The notes under the pieces: generated by a model
What the model was told of the DNA's origin: nothing
What the model saw: only the letters and a program-made list of their open reading frames with translations
The model's database searches: none
NCBI GenBank assembly: GCA_949130485.1
Contig: OX422203.1
Location: forward strand, 3,315,178-3,379,177
Source: Agelas oroides
Taxonomy: Eukaryota > Porifera > Demospongiae > Agelasida > Agelasidae
DNA: 64,000 nucleotides
Direction: 5' to 3'
Made by a program: the position numbers and the translations under genes
In this document: positions 45,159 through 56,449 of the stretch, in pieces
Layout: every line of letters starts with the position of its first letter
Numbering within the stretch: the stretch's first letter is position 1

Positions 45159-45436
45159 CGTTGTAGTTCTGGACATCGCTGAGTCTACAGATCGGCATTG
45201 AAAGGCTGTTTCACTATTATCTAGCTAGACTCAACTGTATGCTCCTAGCATGCTGTCATAGTGAGCGGTAGCCAGCACTGTGAACGTCGCTAAAGCGACT
45301 GTCTTCATTGCCGTTTGAGCAAAACGAGGTGTAGGGTAGAAGCTACACTGCTTGCCAGCTAGCTAGATAACAGTGAAACAGCCTTCCAGTGCCCATCTGT
45401 AGTTTCAGCGACGTCCACTAATCCAGAACTCCAACA
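45159..45436. mobile_element. foldback element
   Basis: Arms of about 75 bp (gttgtagttctgga, ctacagatcggcattg, ggctgtttcactattatcta) with their complement at about 45357-45436. Confidence 0.75.
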
Positions 45437-45546
45437 AAGCCCGAATATCGCATATAACACTGAGTATGGACTGCGTGGGCAATAACTTGATTATCAAAAC
45501 CACACATAAACCACACCTAGTACGTCACAGGGCACGTGATCAGATC

Positions 45547-45603
45547 TTCCAGGCTCTCCCCGTTTTGTTTTTTTTGCAGGGGAGGAGCCGGGTACGAGGC
45601 TAG
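45547..45603. repeat. short foldback related to the TAGCCTCG family
   Basis: tccaggctctccccgtttt pairs with ggggaggagccggg; the right end is acgaggcta. The left terminus is degraded. Confidence 0.45.
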
Positions 45604-45799
45604 TCCTGACTGTAACCCGGGTTTGTTTTTGTAAACCTCCGCCGAGCGCCTTGCGTGCCACTTTAACTGCTTCATTGGCTATTTAGCACTTTTATATAAA
45701 TTATATAGCACCTACTTCATGCAGTGAGGTAGAAATATCATTACTACTACACATCTGTATTAGTAACGGAAAACGCACGAGCAAACACGGAGACCGTTT

Positions 45800-46338
45800 A
45801 TTCTTTTCTCATTTAGCACCACTTTCCCATGCTTGTTGACGGTGAACAAAGGTTTCATTCCTGGGATACTGCACCATGGCACCACCCAATATGAACTCAG
45901 ATTTGAGATCCAATCCTTCCTCTGGCCTGTGTATTAACTTAAATTATATTCTTTATTTATCGAGCATAACCACACCCCAAGACGCTCACAGGAGGTTAGT
46001 GCTGCAGGTTTACCTTGGCTTGAACACTTCAGAGTTCAGTACTATACGTAGGTAAAATCTTTATTAGTACGCTTTTAGGAAAAAAAGGTTCACTCCTACA
46101 AGACCTGAAGTAGAAGGCTAAGAGATCAGGGTTTTGTGCTGCAAATTTACCTGAAGTGAAAAGCCTTAGAGTTCAGAGTTTTGTGGCTTCTTAAAAAGCT
46201 TTGCCCTCAAGGAGCCAGACATCAGTTTATCAATCATTAAAGCGAGGCACGCTTTCACCTGCTTTATACTAACGCGTTATGCGCGTGTTATTACACAGTA
46301 GCGCGCTCAATACACGTAGCAATGATTTTATACGTAGT
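45800..46338 (+). repeat. ~620-bp satellite unit, diverged copy
   Basis: Matches the units at 52810-54680: tttcattcctggg, catg...atgaactcagattt, cctctggcctgtgtat, and an end at atgattttatacgtag. The DIRS-like element starts exactly where this unit ends. Confidence 0.8.
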
Positions 46339-47099
46339 TTAACATAGTGTGGTGCTTTTCATCAACTGCTTTAACTGTAATTAATGACTATTACAATAGT
46401 AAACATTACCATGAAAAAGGTTTGGTGAATGAGCAGCAGGGGGCACCAGCGTGCTGGCCTGTTCATTAAAATATTTTCATCCAGTATTGTGATTAATAAT
46501 GTCCTTCAAACACAACGGATAAGATGTTTTGGAGGCCATTGCGGAGCTTAGCACCGTAACCTCAGCCCTCTACTGCCCAAGGTCTCGTTGAGGGAATAGA
46601 ACATCAAAGATCTCCCCAACGGACATGTCGCATGTCCCTGCCACTTCAGTGATTGTAAAATTTGTTTTCAGGGAAGGGCGGGAGGGACTTTTAGCCACCG
46701 CAATAACTGTGGTTCCGCTGCGCAGCTGTCTTGCAGAAAAGAAATGCAACCAAGGTAACTTAGCGCATGCGTATTAACTTTACGTACGCCGCACCGCAGT
46801 GAGGTGCTTGGCCGGCCTGCGCGTGGGCACCCCCTATGTTAACTTGCTTTAACTGTAGTTAAAGCTTATTTAACATAGTGCGGTGCTTTTCATCAACTGC
46901 TTTAACTGTAATTAATGACTATTACAATAGTAAACATTACCATGAAAAAGGTTTGGTGAATGAGCAGCAGGGGGCACCAGCGTGCTGGCCTGTTCATTAA
47001 AATATTTTCATCCAGTATTGTGATTAATAATGTCCTTCAAACACAACGGATAAGATGTTTTGGAGGCCATTGCGGAGCTTAGCACCGTAACCTCAGCCC
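46339..47099 (-). repeat. 3' split direct repeats B1-A2-B2 of the DIRS-like element
   Basis: B copies: 46870-47099 and 46339-46567 (catagtg(c/t)ggtgcttttcat through ccgtaacctcagccc). A2: 46690-46869. A 122-bp linker (46568-46689) separates A2 from B2. Confidence 0.88.
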
Positions 47100-47210
47100 A
47101 AAGGTAAGACAAAGTCTTAACCTACCTCCAAAACATGGAAAAAGATAAAAGTACATAAATATGACAGAAGATTGACATGGTAAACCGGATGAATGACCTG
47201 AATTCCAGGT

Positions 47211-48240
47211 TTAAGTTGGTATATTACTGAGTTTGCTGGAAAGTGAGGCCAAGATGTGACGAGGGGTCTTTACATACAGTAGATAGGCGCAGCTCTGCCA
47301 CCTGCCCAAAAGTTTGATAGTGGCATCATTGAGACCACATTGAGCGGCGGTTGTCGCTGCGCCACTACGAAAGGAGTGTCCCGCATACTTCTGTTGGTCC
47401 AGCCCAGACCTTGTGAGGGCGGCTCGAATGCACTTGACGAAGCGAAAACGGGACAACAGACGACCATCCTTGAAACGGAAAAGAGCACCGGGATTGTTAC
47501 CTCTCACTGCGAGGTAGGCCATCATTGCTGCTACTGGGCAAAGGTCGTTGTTCGTGCGGCCGATGTACACATCGATGCCTTTGCGAAAAGGGTCCGTCTT
47601 TGATACCTTCAAATGAACCTGCAATATTGAGGGAGCCGCAAGATTGTCCACTGCAATGTCATCGAGGCTCAAGTGGGATCCAGGGTCGTAAGAAGAATCT
47701 GACATAGTGGTTATTTCCCCGGCTCTGAAAAAGCCAAAGAAACAGAGTGTGCTTGCCGCCCACAGCATAATGCAGTCGAAATTTGTAGGGTCTTCATTCC
47801 AAACCGCTCTGATTTTCCGAAGGATGGGCGGTGTGATTGGAAGGCGTATCCTTCCGACACCTCTATTCTTTGATTGAGTGGATCTGATCCCCCAAAGCAC
47901 CAAACCAAGCTTGATCATGTTGGGAATCTTGGGATCTAGCAAGCCCTGAGCAATCTGGAAGTGTCTGACCCCGGAGAGGTAACATTTGATAGATTGATGA
48001 GTTACATTGTGATCAGCTAAAAATGCAACATAGTAACATAGGGTTTCTTCCGATAATGGTAACGGGAGTAATTGGAATAACTTGCAAAAATCTGTATATC
48101 TTCGGATTGCCGAGTTATAACTCCTCTGCGTTGAAGGGGCTAGAGCACTTTCAAAGTATCTGCGAACAGATTCGTCCAGTCCTGCGAGAGCCAGTCTGGT
48201 TTGTTCGTTATCAGCAGTGCAATCAGTGGTGCAGGAATGA
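47211..48240 (-). CDS. DIRS-like tyrosine recombinase
   Basis: The frame with an ATG at 47942 gives only the catalytic part. The same frame is open upstream to at least 48240 and encodes the N-terminal helical domain (LAPSTQRSYNSAIRRYTDFC, LSGVRHFQIAQG), so the protein overlaps the RT-RNase H ORF in another frame. Catalytic residues visible: Arg in FFRAGEIT, Lys in LKVSKTDPF, HSFRSGAAT (His and second Arg), and a Tyr near AYLLYVKTP. It ends at 47211. In this retroelement class the enzyme inserts the circular DNA copy by site-specific-type recombination. How translation starts is unresolved; frameshifting or splicing are possible. Confidence 0.88.
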
Positions 48241-49936
48241 TGGCTGGACTGGAGTTGGCCTGAGGGTGTAAAGAATGAAAGAGAGAAAGACGGTCACAGG
48301 ACAGAGCATCTGCTAAGATATTTTGTTTGCCTGGGATGTGTTTGGCAATGACTCTGAAGTGGAAATGTGCGGAGAAGAAGAACAGACAGCGCATCAAGTG
48401 CATGATGTCTGGTTCCCTGCTATATCCTCTATTCAAGACTTCTACTACTGCCAAGTTGTCACATTGTGTAACTATTGTCTTCCTTGACCACTCGTGTCCC
48501 CAAATTGCAGCAGCTAAGATTATAGGGATCAATTCCTTCCTTGTGATGTTTGCTTTGTCCATCCCCTCAGGCCACTGATATTGGAACCATTGGGTTCCCA
48601 ATAGAGCACCGCAGCCCCAATGCCCGGAAGCATCTGACAGGAGGGTAAGATCTGGGTTGAGCTTGTCAACCTCCCAGAAGAGGGAGACGCTGTTCCATCC
48701 TGCTAAGAACTTGTGCCACCATTCAAGATCTGAGCGGAAAGCATAATTCAAGCGGCAGTGGTGGTCCAGCCCTTTTAGTGTTGAAGCCAGGCTAATCATT
48801 CGGCTCAGGAAAACTCTGCCGGGCTTCACCACTGTGCTTGCATGTTGGAGCTGGCCTATGAGGGACAGCAGTTCCCGTTTCAAGCACTTCTTCCTGCCCC
48901 TCCACGCTTCAATTGTCTCTTGCAGTCGTCTGAGCTTTTCTGCTGGCAGGCGTAATTTGTGTTTCACCGTGTCGATCTCAATACCCAGGAAAATTAGAAC
49001 GGTGGTCGGGCCCTCACATTTGGCAAGGGCATATGGGACACCCAATTCATTGAAGATCTGCAACATGACCTGAAAGTTCCGATCGCATTCGTCTGAGTCA
49101 GGAGCACCGCATGTCAAAAAATCATCCAAGTAATGGATGACAAAACTCACTCCTCGCTGTTCCATCACCCACTGCAAGGCGTCGGCTACAGCATTGAACA
49201 GCTTTGGGGCAGATCTGAGCCCAAATGGTAGTGTCTGATCCACAAAAATTCGTCCGTTCCAACACATGCCAAGCAGGGGTCGGTCTGCAGGATGAACTGG
49301 CAAGAGCCTGAAGGCATTTTTGACGTCCAGTTTTGCCAATTTCGCGCCTCTTCCCAACCGTAGAACTTGGCGAACCGCATCATCAACTGAACAGTACGAC
49401 AAACTGCAGAGCTCTTTTGGAATGCCATCATTGACACTGTGTTGGTCTGGGGAGGATAAGTCTACGATCAGCCTCCAATTCCCTGGGGATGATTTCTTCG
49501 GGATAACACCGAACGGACTAATCTGCAGACCTGGCATACTTGTCTCATTTGTGATCTCAACCACCCTCCTTTCTATTACCTCCTTGGCCAGGTAGTCTTC
49601 AACCACTTGAGGATTGGCTTGTGCGGACGGTAAATTCTTCTTGACTGGCTTGCAGAAGTGGTTGGTGCGATCAAAGCCAATCCTGAAGCCATATATAAGG
49701 CCCTGTATGAGGTACTGGGCAAACAGCTTGTCTGGGTGGTCTGCTAGAGCTCGTTCCCATGCTGTGATATTTAATGGAGTTGATATTTCACTGATGCTAT
49801 GGTCAGGAGGGCCAATGGGCCTATACCCATCAAGAGCCAGCAGATGTGCTGTGTATTGGTAAGGTGAGTTACTCTGGGAGTCACTAGCATGAGGTCCTTG
49901 ATCTAGCTTGCACTTTTTTACAGCCACATCTGTCAA
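48140..49936 (-). CDS. DIRS-like reverse transcriptase-RNase H
   Basis: About 598 codons, uninterrupted. RT blocks: ISPFGVIPKKSSPGNWRLIV, LAKLDVKNAFRLLPVHP, LPFGLRSAPKLFNAVADAL, catalytic IHYLDDFLT, LGIEIDTVKHKL. RNase H: LLSDASGHWGCGALL, RKELIPIILAA, VTQCDNLAVVEVLN and GKQNILADALS. There is no ATG at the left limit of the frame: the first codon at 49936 is TTG. A polypyrimidine tract plus cttgacag sits just upstream, so the ORF may be an exon spliced from the gag transcript. The 3' end overlaps the recombinase frame. Confidence 0.92.
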   Translation of the reverse strand: MTDVAVKKCKLDQGPHASDSQSNSPYQYTAHLLALDGYRPIGPPDHSISEISTPLNITAWERALADHPDKLFAQYLIQGLIYGFRIGFDRTNHFCKPVKKNLPSAQANPQVVEDYLAKEVIERRVVEITNETSMPGLQISPFGVIPKKSSPGNWRLIVDLSSPDQHSVNDGIPKELCSLSYCSVDDAVRQVLRLGRGAKLAKLDVKNAFRLLPVHPADRPLLGMCWNGRIFVDQTLPFGLRSAPKLFNAVADALQWVMEQRGVSFVIHYLDDFLTCGAPDSDECDRNFQVMLQIFNELGVPYALAKCEGPTTVLIFLGIEIDTVKHKLRLPAEKLRRLQETIEAWRGRKKCLKRELLSLIGQLQHASTVVKPGRVFLSRMISLASTLKGLDHHCRLNYAFRSDLEWWHKFLAGWNSVSLFWEVDKLNPDLTLLSDASGHWGCGALLGTQWFQYQWPEGMDKANITRKELIPIILAAAIWGHEWSRKTIVTQCDNLAVVEVLNRGYSREPDIMHLMRCLFFFSAHFHFRVIAKHIPGKQNILADALSCDRLSLFHSLHPQANSSPAIIPAPLIALLITNKPDWLSQDWTNLFADTLKVL

Positions 49937-50498
49937 GTCAGGAAGAAAGGGGGATCAACCATAAAGGAATGATGTACAAGACCCAAAGGCAAGCCGTGCA
50001 AGAACTACCATCCCTACATTGACACACATAATCGAGCTGAAACATTCATAACACTACCAGTTTATCCTTGCTAATATTTTCATAAAAGATAATATACAGT
50101 CTCAACCACATGAGGCTGTATATGTGGCAATCCCAAACAGAAATCAAATGCAACTCTGGTTATACTCTCTCCTGATATTGCAATAGTACTATGTTTTCAC
50201 TAAATTTCATGCTCCCATTTGTTCACGCATATCTGATTTATATCAGCTGAGGGGTAGAAAATACAGGGCGAGACAGCACTCAACCCTTTTCTGCATGGGA
50301 CTGCACAAATAAAATGTTTAATACTATGACATACTGCATGAAGCTTGCCTCCTGAAGAGGCAGGCACATATGACTGAGCTGAATGTAATGCACACCCTAA
50401 AGCACAATATATGATGAAATCGGTTCAGACCAGCTGAAGATAAGTGACTGGGTAATGTCCTTGATAGTGTCAGTTTGAGTGTTATGGCCTGGTATCAG
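49937..50498 (-). other. inter-ORF region of the DIRS-like element
   Basis: About 560 bp between gag-like stop and RT frame with stops in all minus-strand frames; consistent with an intron or spacer. A C/T-rich stretch precedes the candidate acceptor near 49930. Confidence 0.45.
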
Positions 50499-51512
50499 TT
50501 AGTTTTGTGCGGCTTTACTCTTCTCTTCCTCCAATGCTTGCTTGCTTGAGCACTTGGTGCGGGGGTGGTTACCTTTGCAGCTGGAGCAAATATGCTTGTA
50601 GCGGCATGAAGCTCCGTACTTGCAGTCTCCCCCATACTTGTTGTACTTTATGCAAATAAAGGAGCTGCGAGGGCTAGATCTGCCTTTTGGTGCTAGCTGT
50701 AAGCCGAACAGTTGAGAGCATGTGGCTGGTGGCTGACTGGCTTCCCCATAGGAAGCCTTGATATTGTAGGGGCAATCTGCAGTATCGTGATCTAGTGTCA
50801 CACAAAGTTCACACCAAGAAGTGCTCTTTGCCCAGCCAGTAAATGAACGGGAGTATATCGACGGATCAACTTTTGACCAATCACGATTCCCAATAGCAGC
50901 TGCCTGCTTGCGATAGCTGGAGTCATAGATGACCCATGAGGGCCACCTATACTGGTTGTTAGCTTGAACTATCTCCCGCATGTATGCCAGCATGTCGGGT
51001 ATAGAATCGGGGTGTTTCATTGCCATCACGCCAGCATAAATGCAAAAGCATTGGACCCATACTGTAATGTTGGGTATCAGAATGGTGCCAGTGTCAATCG
51101 GTGCTTTGAGACCTGAAATCTTTGCAGGTGGTAGTTCGCTGAAATCCACATACTCCCAATTGATCATCCTTTCCACTGTCTTCCTAGGCAATGGGGGAAT
51201 CCCATGACCTGGCAAGATTTCTGCGGCTGGTTTGGTTGCAGTTGCCAGGAGGGGGAGGCTGGCTTTCCCATTGTCATCAACATCAGCCTCACTCAGAAGC
51301 TGGGTCATGGCAGGGAAACTAGTGCTGCTCTCGGCAATGGGGGCTGCTTCGCCGGTACCACCCCCCACTAGAAATTGCTTGACTGCTGGCAACACAGGTG
51401 GCATTGTGCCCAGAGTGATTCCTGGGAATGTATAATAAGAACTGCGGTGACAATGCTGCCAGATTAATACAGTTGTGCATTCAAATGTGCTTTGCCCTAC
51501 TTGATTAACCAA
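50499..51512 (-). CDS. DIRS-like gag-type protein
   Basis: About 337 codons; the best ATG is uncertain. The N-terminal third is low in motifs, then WPSWVIYDSSYRKQAA and DWSKVDPSIYSRSFTG, a pattern of DIRS/Ngaro gag-like proteins. Two Cys/His clusters follow: CELCVTLDHDTADC, and CIKYNKYGGDCKYGASCRYKH with CSSCKGNHPRTKC, probably nucleic-acid-binding zinc knuckles. The tail is Glu/Lys-rich. Role inferred: RNA packaging for the element. Confidence 0.82.
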   Translation of the reverse strand: MVNQVGQSTFECTTVLIWQHCHRSSYYTFPGITLGTMPPVLPAVKQFLVGGGTGEAAPIAESSTSFPAMTQLLSEADVDDNGKASLPLLATATKPAAEILPGHGIPPLPRKTVERMINWEYVDFSELPPAKISGLKAPIDTGTILIPNITVWVQCFCIYAGVMAMKHPDSIPDMLAYMREIVQANNQYRWPSWVIYDSSYRKQAAAIGNRDWSKVDPSIYSRSFTGWAKSTSWCELCVTLDHDTADCPYNIKASYGEASQPPATCSQLFGLQLAPKGRSSPRSSFICIKYNKYGGDCKYGASCRYKHICSSCKGNHPRTKCSSKQALEEEKSKAAQN

Positions 51513-52628
51513 CCAATCAAGCTGAATCTGCAGGTATGACTTCCTGTTTGCACCTTAACTCGCGCTCACTTGGCTCGGCCATCTGCATGTGTTCATCTGC
51601 AATTCTTTAATTGACAATTGCTGCCCGCCAAAATGCCAGAGCACATTGCAAATAATTTGCTTTCCAGCTTTCGGCCCTCTTGCAATGACTATCAGTCAGC
51701 CGTCCGCCTAACCGCCAACCTGAACTCAAGCTTGCAACCACTGCCATACAGCCTTCCATTGCATTGCTGACAAATGCTTATTCACCCACTGCTTGGTTGC
51801 TATATATGATCTGCTTGCAGCCCATGCAACAGTTTAATACAGCCCAGCCAACTGCCGCCAGCCTTGCATCAGCTCTACCTGCTCCTGCCAGCCATTGGGC
51901 TCGCAACTTTTCTGCTTCAGCCTCGCCCTCATAAATGCTTCTGCAAAGCTTCTGCCACCGCGTACTCTAATTTAAATTCGCGGTCCACTTTTGTATTAGA
52001 ACTTGATGCTGATAGACATATAGGTGCTAAGCTTATAGGCTCGGTGTAGTGTAGTTTATATTTTCTAACGCCCATTACAAATATAATAGTCTACCTGAGC
52101 TGACTACATGTATGTAGAATGCAAATTAAGCGCCAAAATATTGAGAAAAGGCTGGATAGGTACCGCCTGGGCTCATATTTTTTAACTCAACTTATTCTAT
52201 ATCTCTGGAATGACAGCAAAATTGGCTGGCCCGGCAAGCTAAACCAAGTAAGGGCTTGTGGAACAGCAGCAACTGGACCCTGCTATATGCTTTCCTTTAC
52301 GGACAGCGGTCTCGCCCCGAAGGGCGGACAAAAAATAAAAAATAAAAAATAAAAATTTTTTTTATTAGACCAGTTGGTTGTTCCAAACGTAAGATATCAC
52401 CTATAGACAACATCAACGCCACGGGGAAAGCTCACCACCACTAGTCCCCTGAGGAGGGGTAGCGCTTGGGACGAGTTCAACAGCTCGAGACGAATCCCCG
52501 TCTTGGGTGGAGCTGCGAAGTTGCTGGACCACGCAGTCGGCGATAGCCCGAACGGTCTCCTCAGAGAAGGGCTCCTGGGGAGTAAGCGACCTGGCGCTAG
52601 TGTCGTCGGTTCCTTCGTGGGACATAAC
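51513..52628 (-). other. 5' leader of the DIRS-like element
   Basis: No ORF with family motifs. A C-rich stretch (51830-51940), a small hairpin gtctcgccccgaagggcggac at about 52309 and an A-rich run lie here. A 76-codon frame (52413-52643) of unknown meaning ends near the terminal repeat. Confidence 0.5.
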
Positions 52629-52809
52629 TTTTAGCCACCGCAATAACTGTGGTTCCGCTGCGCAGCTGTCTTGCAGAAAAGAAATGCAACCAAGGTAACT
52701 TCGCGCATGCGTATTAACTTTGCGTACGCCGCACCGCAGTGAGGTGCTTGGCCGGCCTGCGCGCGGGCGCCCCCTATGTTAACTTGCTTTAACTGTAGTT
52801 AAAGCTTAT
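52629..52809 (-). repeat. 5' split direct repeat A1 of the DIRS-like element
   Basis: Same sequence as 46690-46869 with a few substitutions (ttagccaccgcaataactgt through tgtagttaaagctta). Confidence 0.9.
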
Positions 52810-54680
52810 ATATTGAACGTGTGACGTCACGTAAGCGGAAAAATCGCTTCGGGAGTCGCTGTGAGGGGTGACGGTGGTGTAGCTGGTGAGAGTTGTTGGT
52901 CTACCAAAGTTTCATTCTTGGGGTAAGTGCACCATGCCATTAACGAATATCAACTCAGATTGGATGTCCAAAGCTTCCTCTGGCCTGTGTATTATATTGC
53001 ATTGCATTATATTATATTATATTATTTACGAGCAAATTGACCGCACCCTAAGATGCTCATAAGAGGTTAGTGCTGCAGGTTTACCTTGGCTCGAACACTT
53101 GAGAGTTCAGTGCTATACGTAGGTAATATGTTTGCTAGTAGGCTTTAGGAAAACAAAGTTCACTGCTACTTAGCTACAAGACCTGAAGTAGAAGGCTTTA
53201 GAGATCAGGATTTTTTTTACCTGAAGTAGAAAGCCTTAGAGTTCCGAGTTTTGTGGCTTCTTAGAAAAGCTTTACCCTCAAGGGAGGAGCCAGACATCAG
53301 TTTATCAATTGTGAATAGCAAGGCACGCCTTCACCAGCTTTATACTCGCGCGTTACACGCGTAGTATTAGACCGAAGCACGGTAGCGCGCTCAATACACG
53401 TAGCAATGATTTTATACGTAGTTATATTGAATGTGTGACGTCACGTACGCGAAGAAAATCGCTTCGGGAGTCGCTGTGAGGGGTGATGGTGGTGCAGCTG
53501 GTGAAGGGAGACTTGTTGGTGTACCAAAGTTTCATTCCTGGGGTAAGTGCACCATGCCATTAACGAATATCAACTCAGATTGGATGTCCAACGCTTCCTC
53601 TGGCCTGTGAATTATATTATTATATTAATTATATTATTTACGTGGGTCCTTTAAGTTGCATCTTGGGGTGTAACGAGCAAAGTAACCGCACCCCAAGATG
53701 CTCACGGAAGGTTAGTGCTGCAGGTTTACTTTGGCTCGAACACTTTAGAGTTCAGTGCTATACGTAGGTAAAATGTTTGTTAGTAGGCTTTAGGAACAAA
53801 AAGTTCACTGCTACTTAGCTACAAGACCTGAAGTAGAAGGCTTAAGTGCTGCAAATTTAGCTAAAGTAGGAAGACTTAGAGTTCAGAGTTTTGTGGCTTC
53901 TTAAAAAAAGCTTTACCCTCAAGGGAGGAGCCAGACATCGGTTTATCAAATAGTGAATAGCGAGGCACCTTCACCTGCTTTCTACTCGCGCGCAATACGC
54001 ACGTAATATCAGCCCGAAGCACGGTAGCGCGCTCAATACACGCAATGATTTTATACGTAGTATATTGAACGTGTGACGTCACGTAAGTGCTTCGGGAGTC
54101 GCTGTGAGGGGTGACGGTGGTGTAGCTGGTGAAGGGAGAGTTGTTGGTCTACCAAAGTTTCATTCATGGGGTAAGTGCACCATGCCATTAACGAATATCA
54201 GCTCAGATTGGATGTCCAACGCTTCCTCTGGCCTGCGTATTATTTATTTATATTACGCGGGTCCTTTAAGTTGCATCTTGGGGTGTAACGAGCAAAGTAA
54301 CCGCACCCCAAGATGCTCACCGAAGGTTAGTGCTGCAGGTTTACCTTGGCTCGAACACTTTAGAGTTCAGTGCTATACATAGGTAAAATCTTTGTTAGTA
54401 GGCTTTAGGGAAAAAAAAGTTCACTGCTACTTAGCCACAAGACCTGAAGTAGAAGTCTTAAGAGATCAGGGTTTTGTTCTGCAAATTTAGCTGAAGTAGG
54501 AAGCCTTAGAGTTCAGAGTTTTGTGGCTTCTGGCTTCTTGAAAAAGCTTTACCCTCAAGGGAGGAGCCAGACATCAGTTTATCAATCGTGAATAGCGAGG
54601 CACCCCTTCACCTGCTTTATACTCGCGCATTACGCGCGCGTAATATCAGCCCGAAGCACGGTAGCGCGCTCAATACAGAT
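52810..54680 (+). repeat. ~620-bp satellite array, three units
   Basis: Units 52810-53423, 53424-54061 and about 54062-54680. Each starts atattga(a/)cgtgtgacgtcacg and ends in tagcgcgctcaatacacg plus atgattttatacgtag. Each has an atgccattaacgaatatcaa start, an AT-rich variable zone, and, in two units, a hairpin gcatcttggggtg / caccccaagatgc. The third is truncated at its end. Confidence 0.9.
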
Positions 54681-54756
54681 ATTTTCCAGTCTTGCTCACA
54701 GTTCACTGAAAGTACATACTTTGTAGTTAAGCTTATAGTTTGTTGTTAAAAATCAC

Positions 54757-54838
54757 CTGAGGAAGAATTGTCTTTCCAACTGCAGTCTTCTTGGCAGTCG
54801 TCTTGCTCGATCATGTTCAACACGCCCTTCTCAAAGGT
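54757..54838 (-). CDS. candidate orphan exon (low confidence)
   Basis: 82 bp between tttag and a gtgatt donor; open frame gives EKGVLNMIEQDDCQEDCSW followed by KDNSSS. No family is recognised. It lies inside the proposed LRAT-gene intron on the same strand, so it could be an exon of that gene or chance. Confidence 0.2.
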
Positions 54839-54984
54839 CTAAAGTACATGCGAACCTTCACAATGATGCAATTCCAAAATGATTATTATTACGTATTTTC
54901 AATAACTATAACTATTATTACATCATCATTACATCATCAACATGGATCGCGGTGAACTTAGCCTCTCCCTAATAATTATTTATA

Positions 54985-55105
54985 TTATGTGGGTCCTTTA
55001 TTTCGCATCTTGGGGTGTATTATTATATTACGCGGATCCTTTAAATCGCATCTTGGGGTGTAATTTATAGTACGTGAATCCTTTAATTCGCATCTTGCAT
55101 GGGGC
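54985..55105 (+). repeat. short tandem repeat, ~50-bp unit
   Basis: Three units containing tcctttaa(a)tcgcatcttgg. They are extracted from the hairpin part of the neighbouring satellite unit and amplified. Confidence 0.7.
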
Positions 55106-55146
55106 ATAATAATATCATGGTGCCAGCGTCTAACAGTGGTTAGCAG

Positions 55147-55687
55147 CAGTGGCGTAGCCAGGACACAGCTGATGCCAGGGCACATCCCAGGTTTGTACAC
55201 TGAAGCGCGGAATCAACTTAGGGTGCTGGGGGCATGCTCCCCCAGGACAATTTTTGAATTTATGAGCCACCCAGGTCGGTTCTGAGGCTATTTTAGGCCA
55301 TACTGTCGCCTTGGATCTGGAACACTTCCTACCATGCCTTTGGTACGGATGTGCACACGGTGTGAAGTCATTTTACTACTTATATGGCAAACTCGAGATC
55401 AGGGGAATGCAGGAGACTTCGTTATAAATGTCCATCACGAATCAGGCGCTGAATGAATGCATAAAGGTCTTGAAATCAAGCAGTGTAGTATAGAAATTCT
55501 GAGGATACAGATAGCTATAGTACTTTGCTCGATCTCAAGACCTCTATGCATCCAGCGCCTGATTCACGATTGACTACGGTACTGTCGGCTCCAATAATTT
55601 CCAGGTGCGTTTGCACTGGTGGGGAATAGCCTCTAGTTGCTTGGACACGTGTCCCAGTGCATGTGTCCCAGCTTGGTTACGCCACTG
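55147..55687. mobile_element. hAT-type non-autonomous element
   Basis: 541 bp with ends cagtggcgtagccaggac and its imperfect complement. 8-bp flanks gttagcag and gttagctg (one mismatch). Terminal CAGTGGCG and 8-bp duplication fit the hAT superfamily. No transposase inside; two inverted tgcat(a/c)...gcgcctgattc segments form an inner palindrome. Confidence 0.8.
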
Positions 55688-56449
55688 GTTAGCTGCAGAA
55701 AGTCGAATGTCTGCCCAGCGGCGCAAATGGCTCCATAGCCTGGGCCTAGCTGTATTGCCTGTACGTACCTTATTCAGTCACCCTTGATATCCGCGGGCTT
55801 TCCAAAGAACTAAACGCCATTCTCGAATAGTAGCCGCCTTAATAAAGCAGTAACAGAAAAAAAGTAGTAGTCACGGCGTCTGATCAAAGAAATATGGTAT
55901 ACCTGATATTACAACATACATGCATAGTATTTGAGAAGGCAGAGTGTATATCAACAAATATGAACTACATTTCTCTGCAAAAAAGCCGGCCTATAGTTGT
56001 CACCTGATGGATAGCATGCAGTTTCACCAATACTAAGGGCAGTTGATCCTAAGGGAAGGAGTGTCCATGCAATTACTGGAAACTGTAAAGTATGCTCAGA
56101 TCTTCACCATCATGTCATTTACTTAACCAATTTTAGTAATTGAATAATGATAACCTGAGAAGCTGTGCTGGAAAACTGCTTCACAGGAGAGGGCTACAGT
56201 GGAAACAAAAACAGCAATTGTGGGACTTAAGAACTATAGCATTAGTCAACTGATTATCAAATAAGAACAGTTACAGCAGAATAAAGAAAAGAATCATATT
56301 ACCATAGAATTATTTTGCCAATTTTAAGTTTAGGCCATGTCAACTAATTCAATCCCTGTAGTAACTCAAGCAAGTTATAGACAGTTCAAAATGGAATGAT
56401 TAAGGCAACACATGCATGGTACAGGTCTAACTACAGATTTAGCAAAAAT

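Larger units (their letters stand above)
46339..52809 (-). mobile_element. DIRS-like tyrosine-recombinase retrotransposon
   Basis: About 6.47 kb, sense on the minus strand. ORF order is gag-like, RT-RNase H, tyrosine recombinase. Termini are split direct repeats: a 180-bp repeat at 52629-52809 and 46690-46869, and a 230-bp repeat at 46870-47099 and 46339-46567. In the sense direction this gives A1-ORFs-B1-A2-B2, the layout of Ngaro/PAT-type elements. It sits in a satellite array at the unit junction (tacgtag|...|atattga) with no evident target duplication, as expected for recombinase integration. All three ORFs look open, so it may be recent. Confidence 0.9.
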
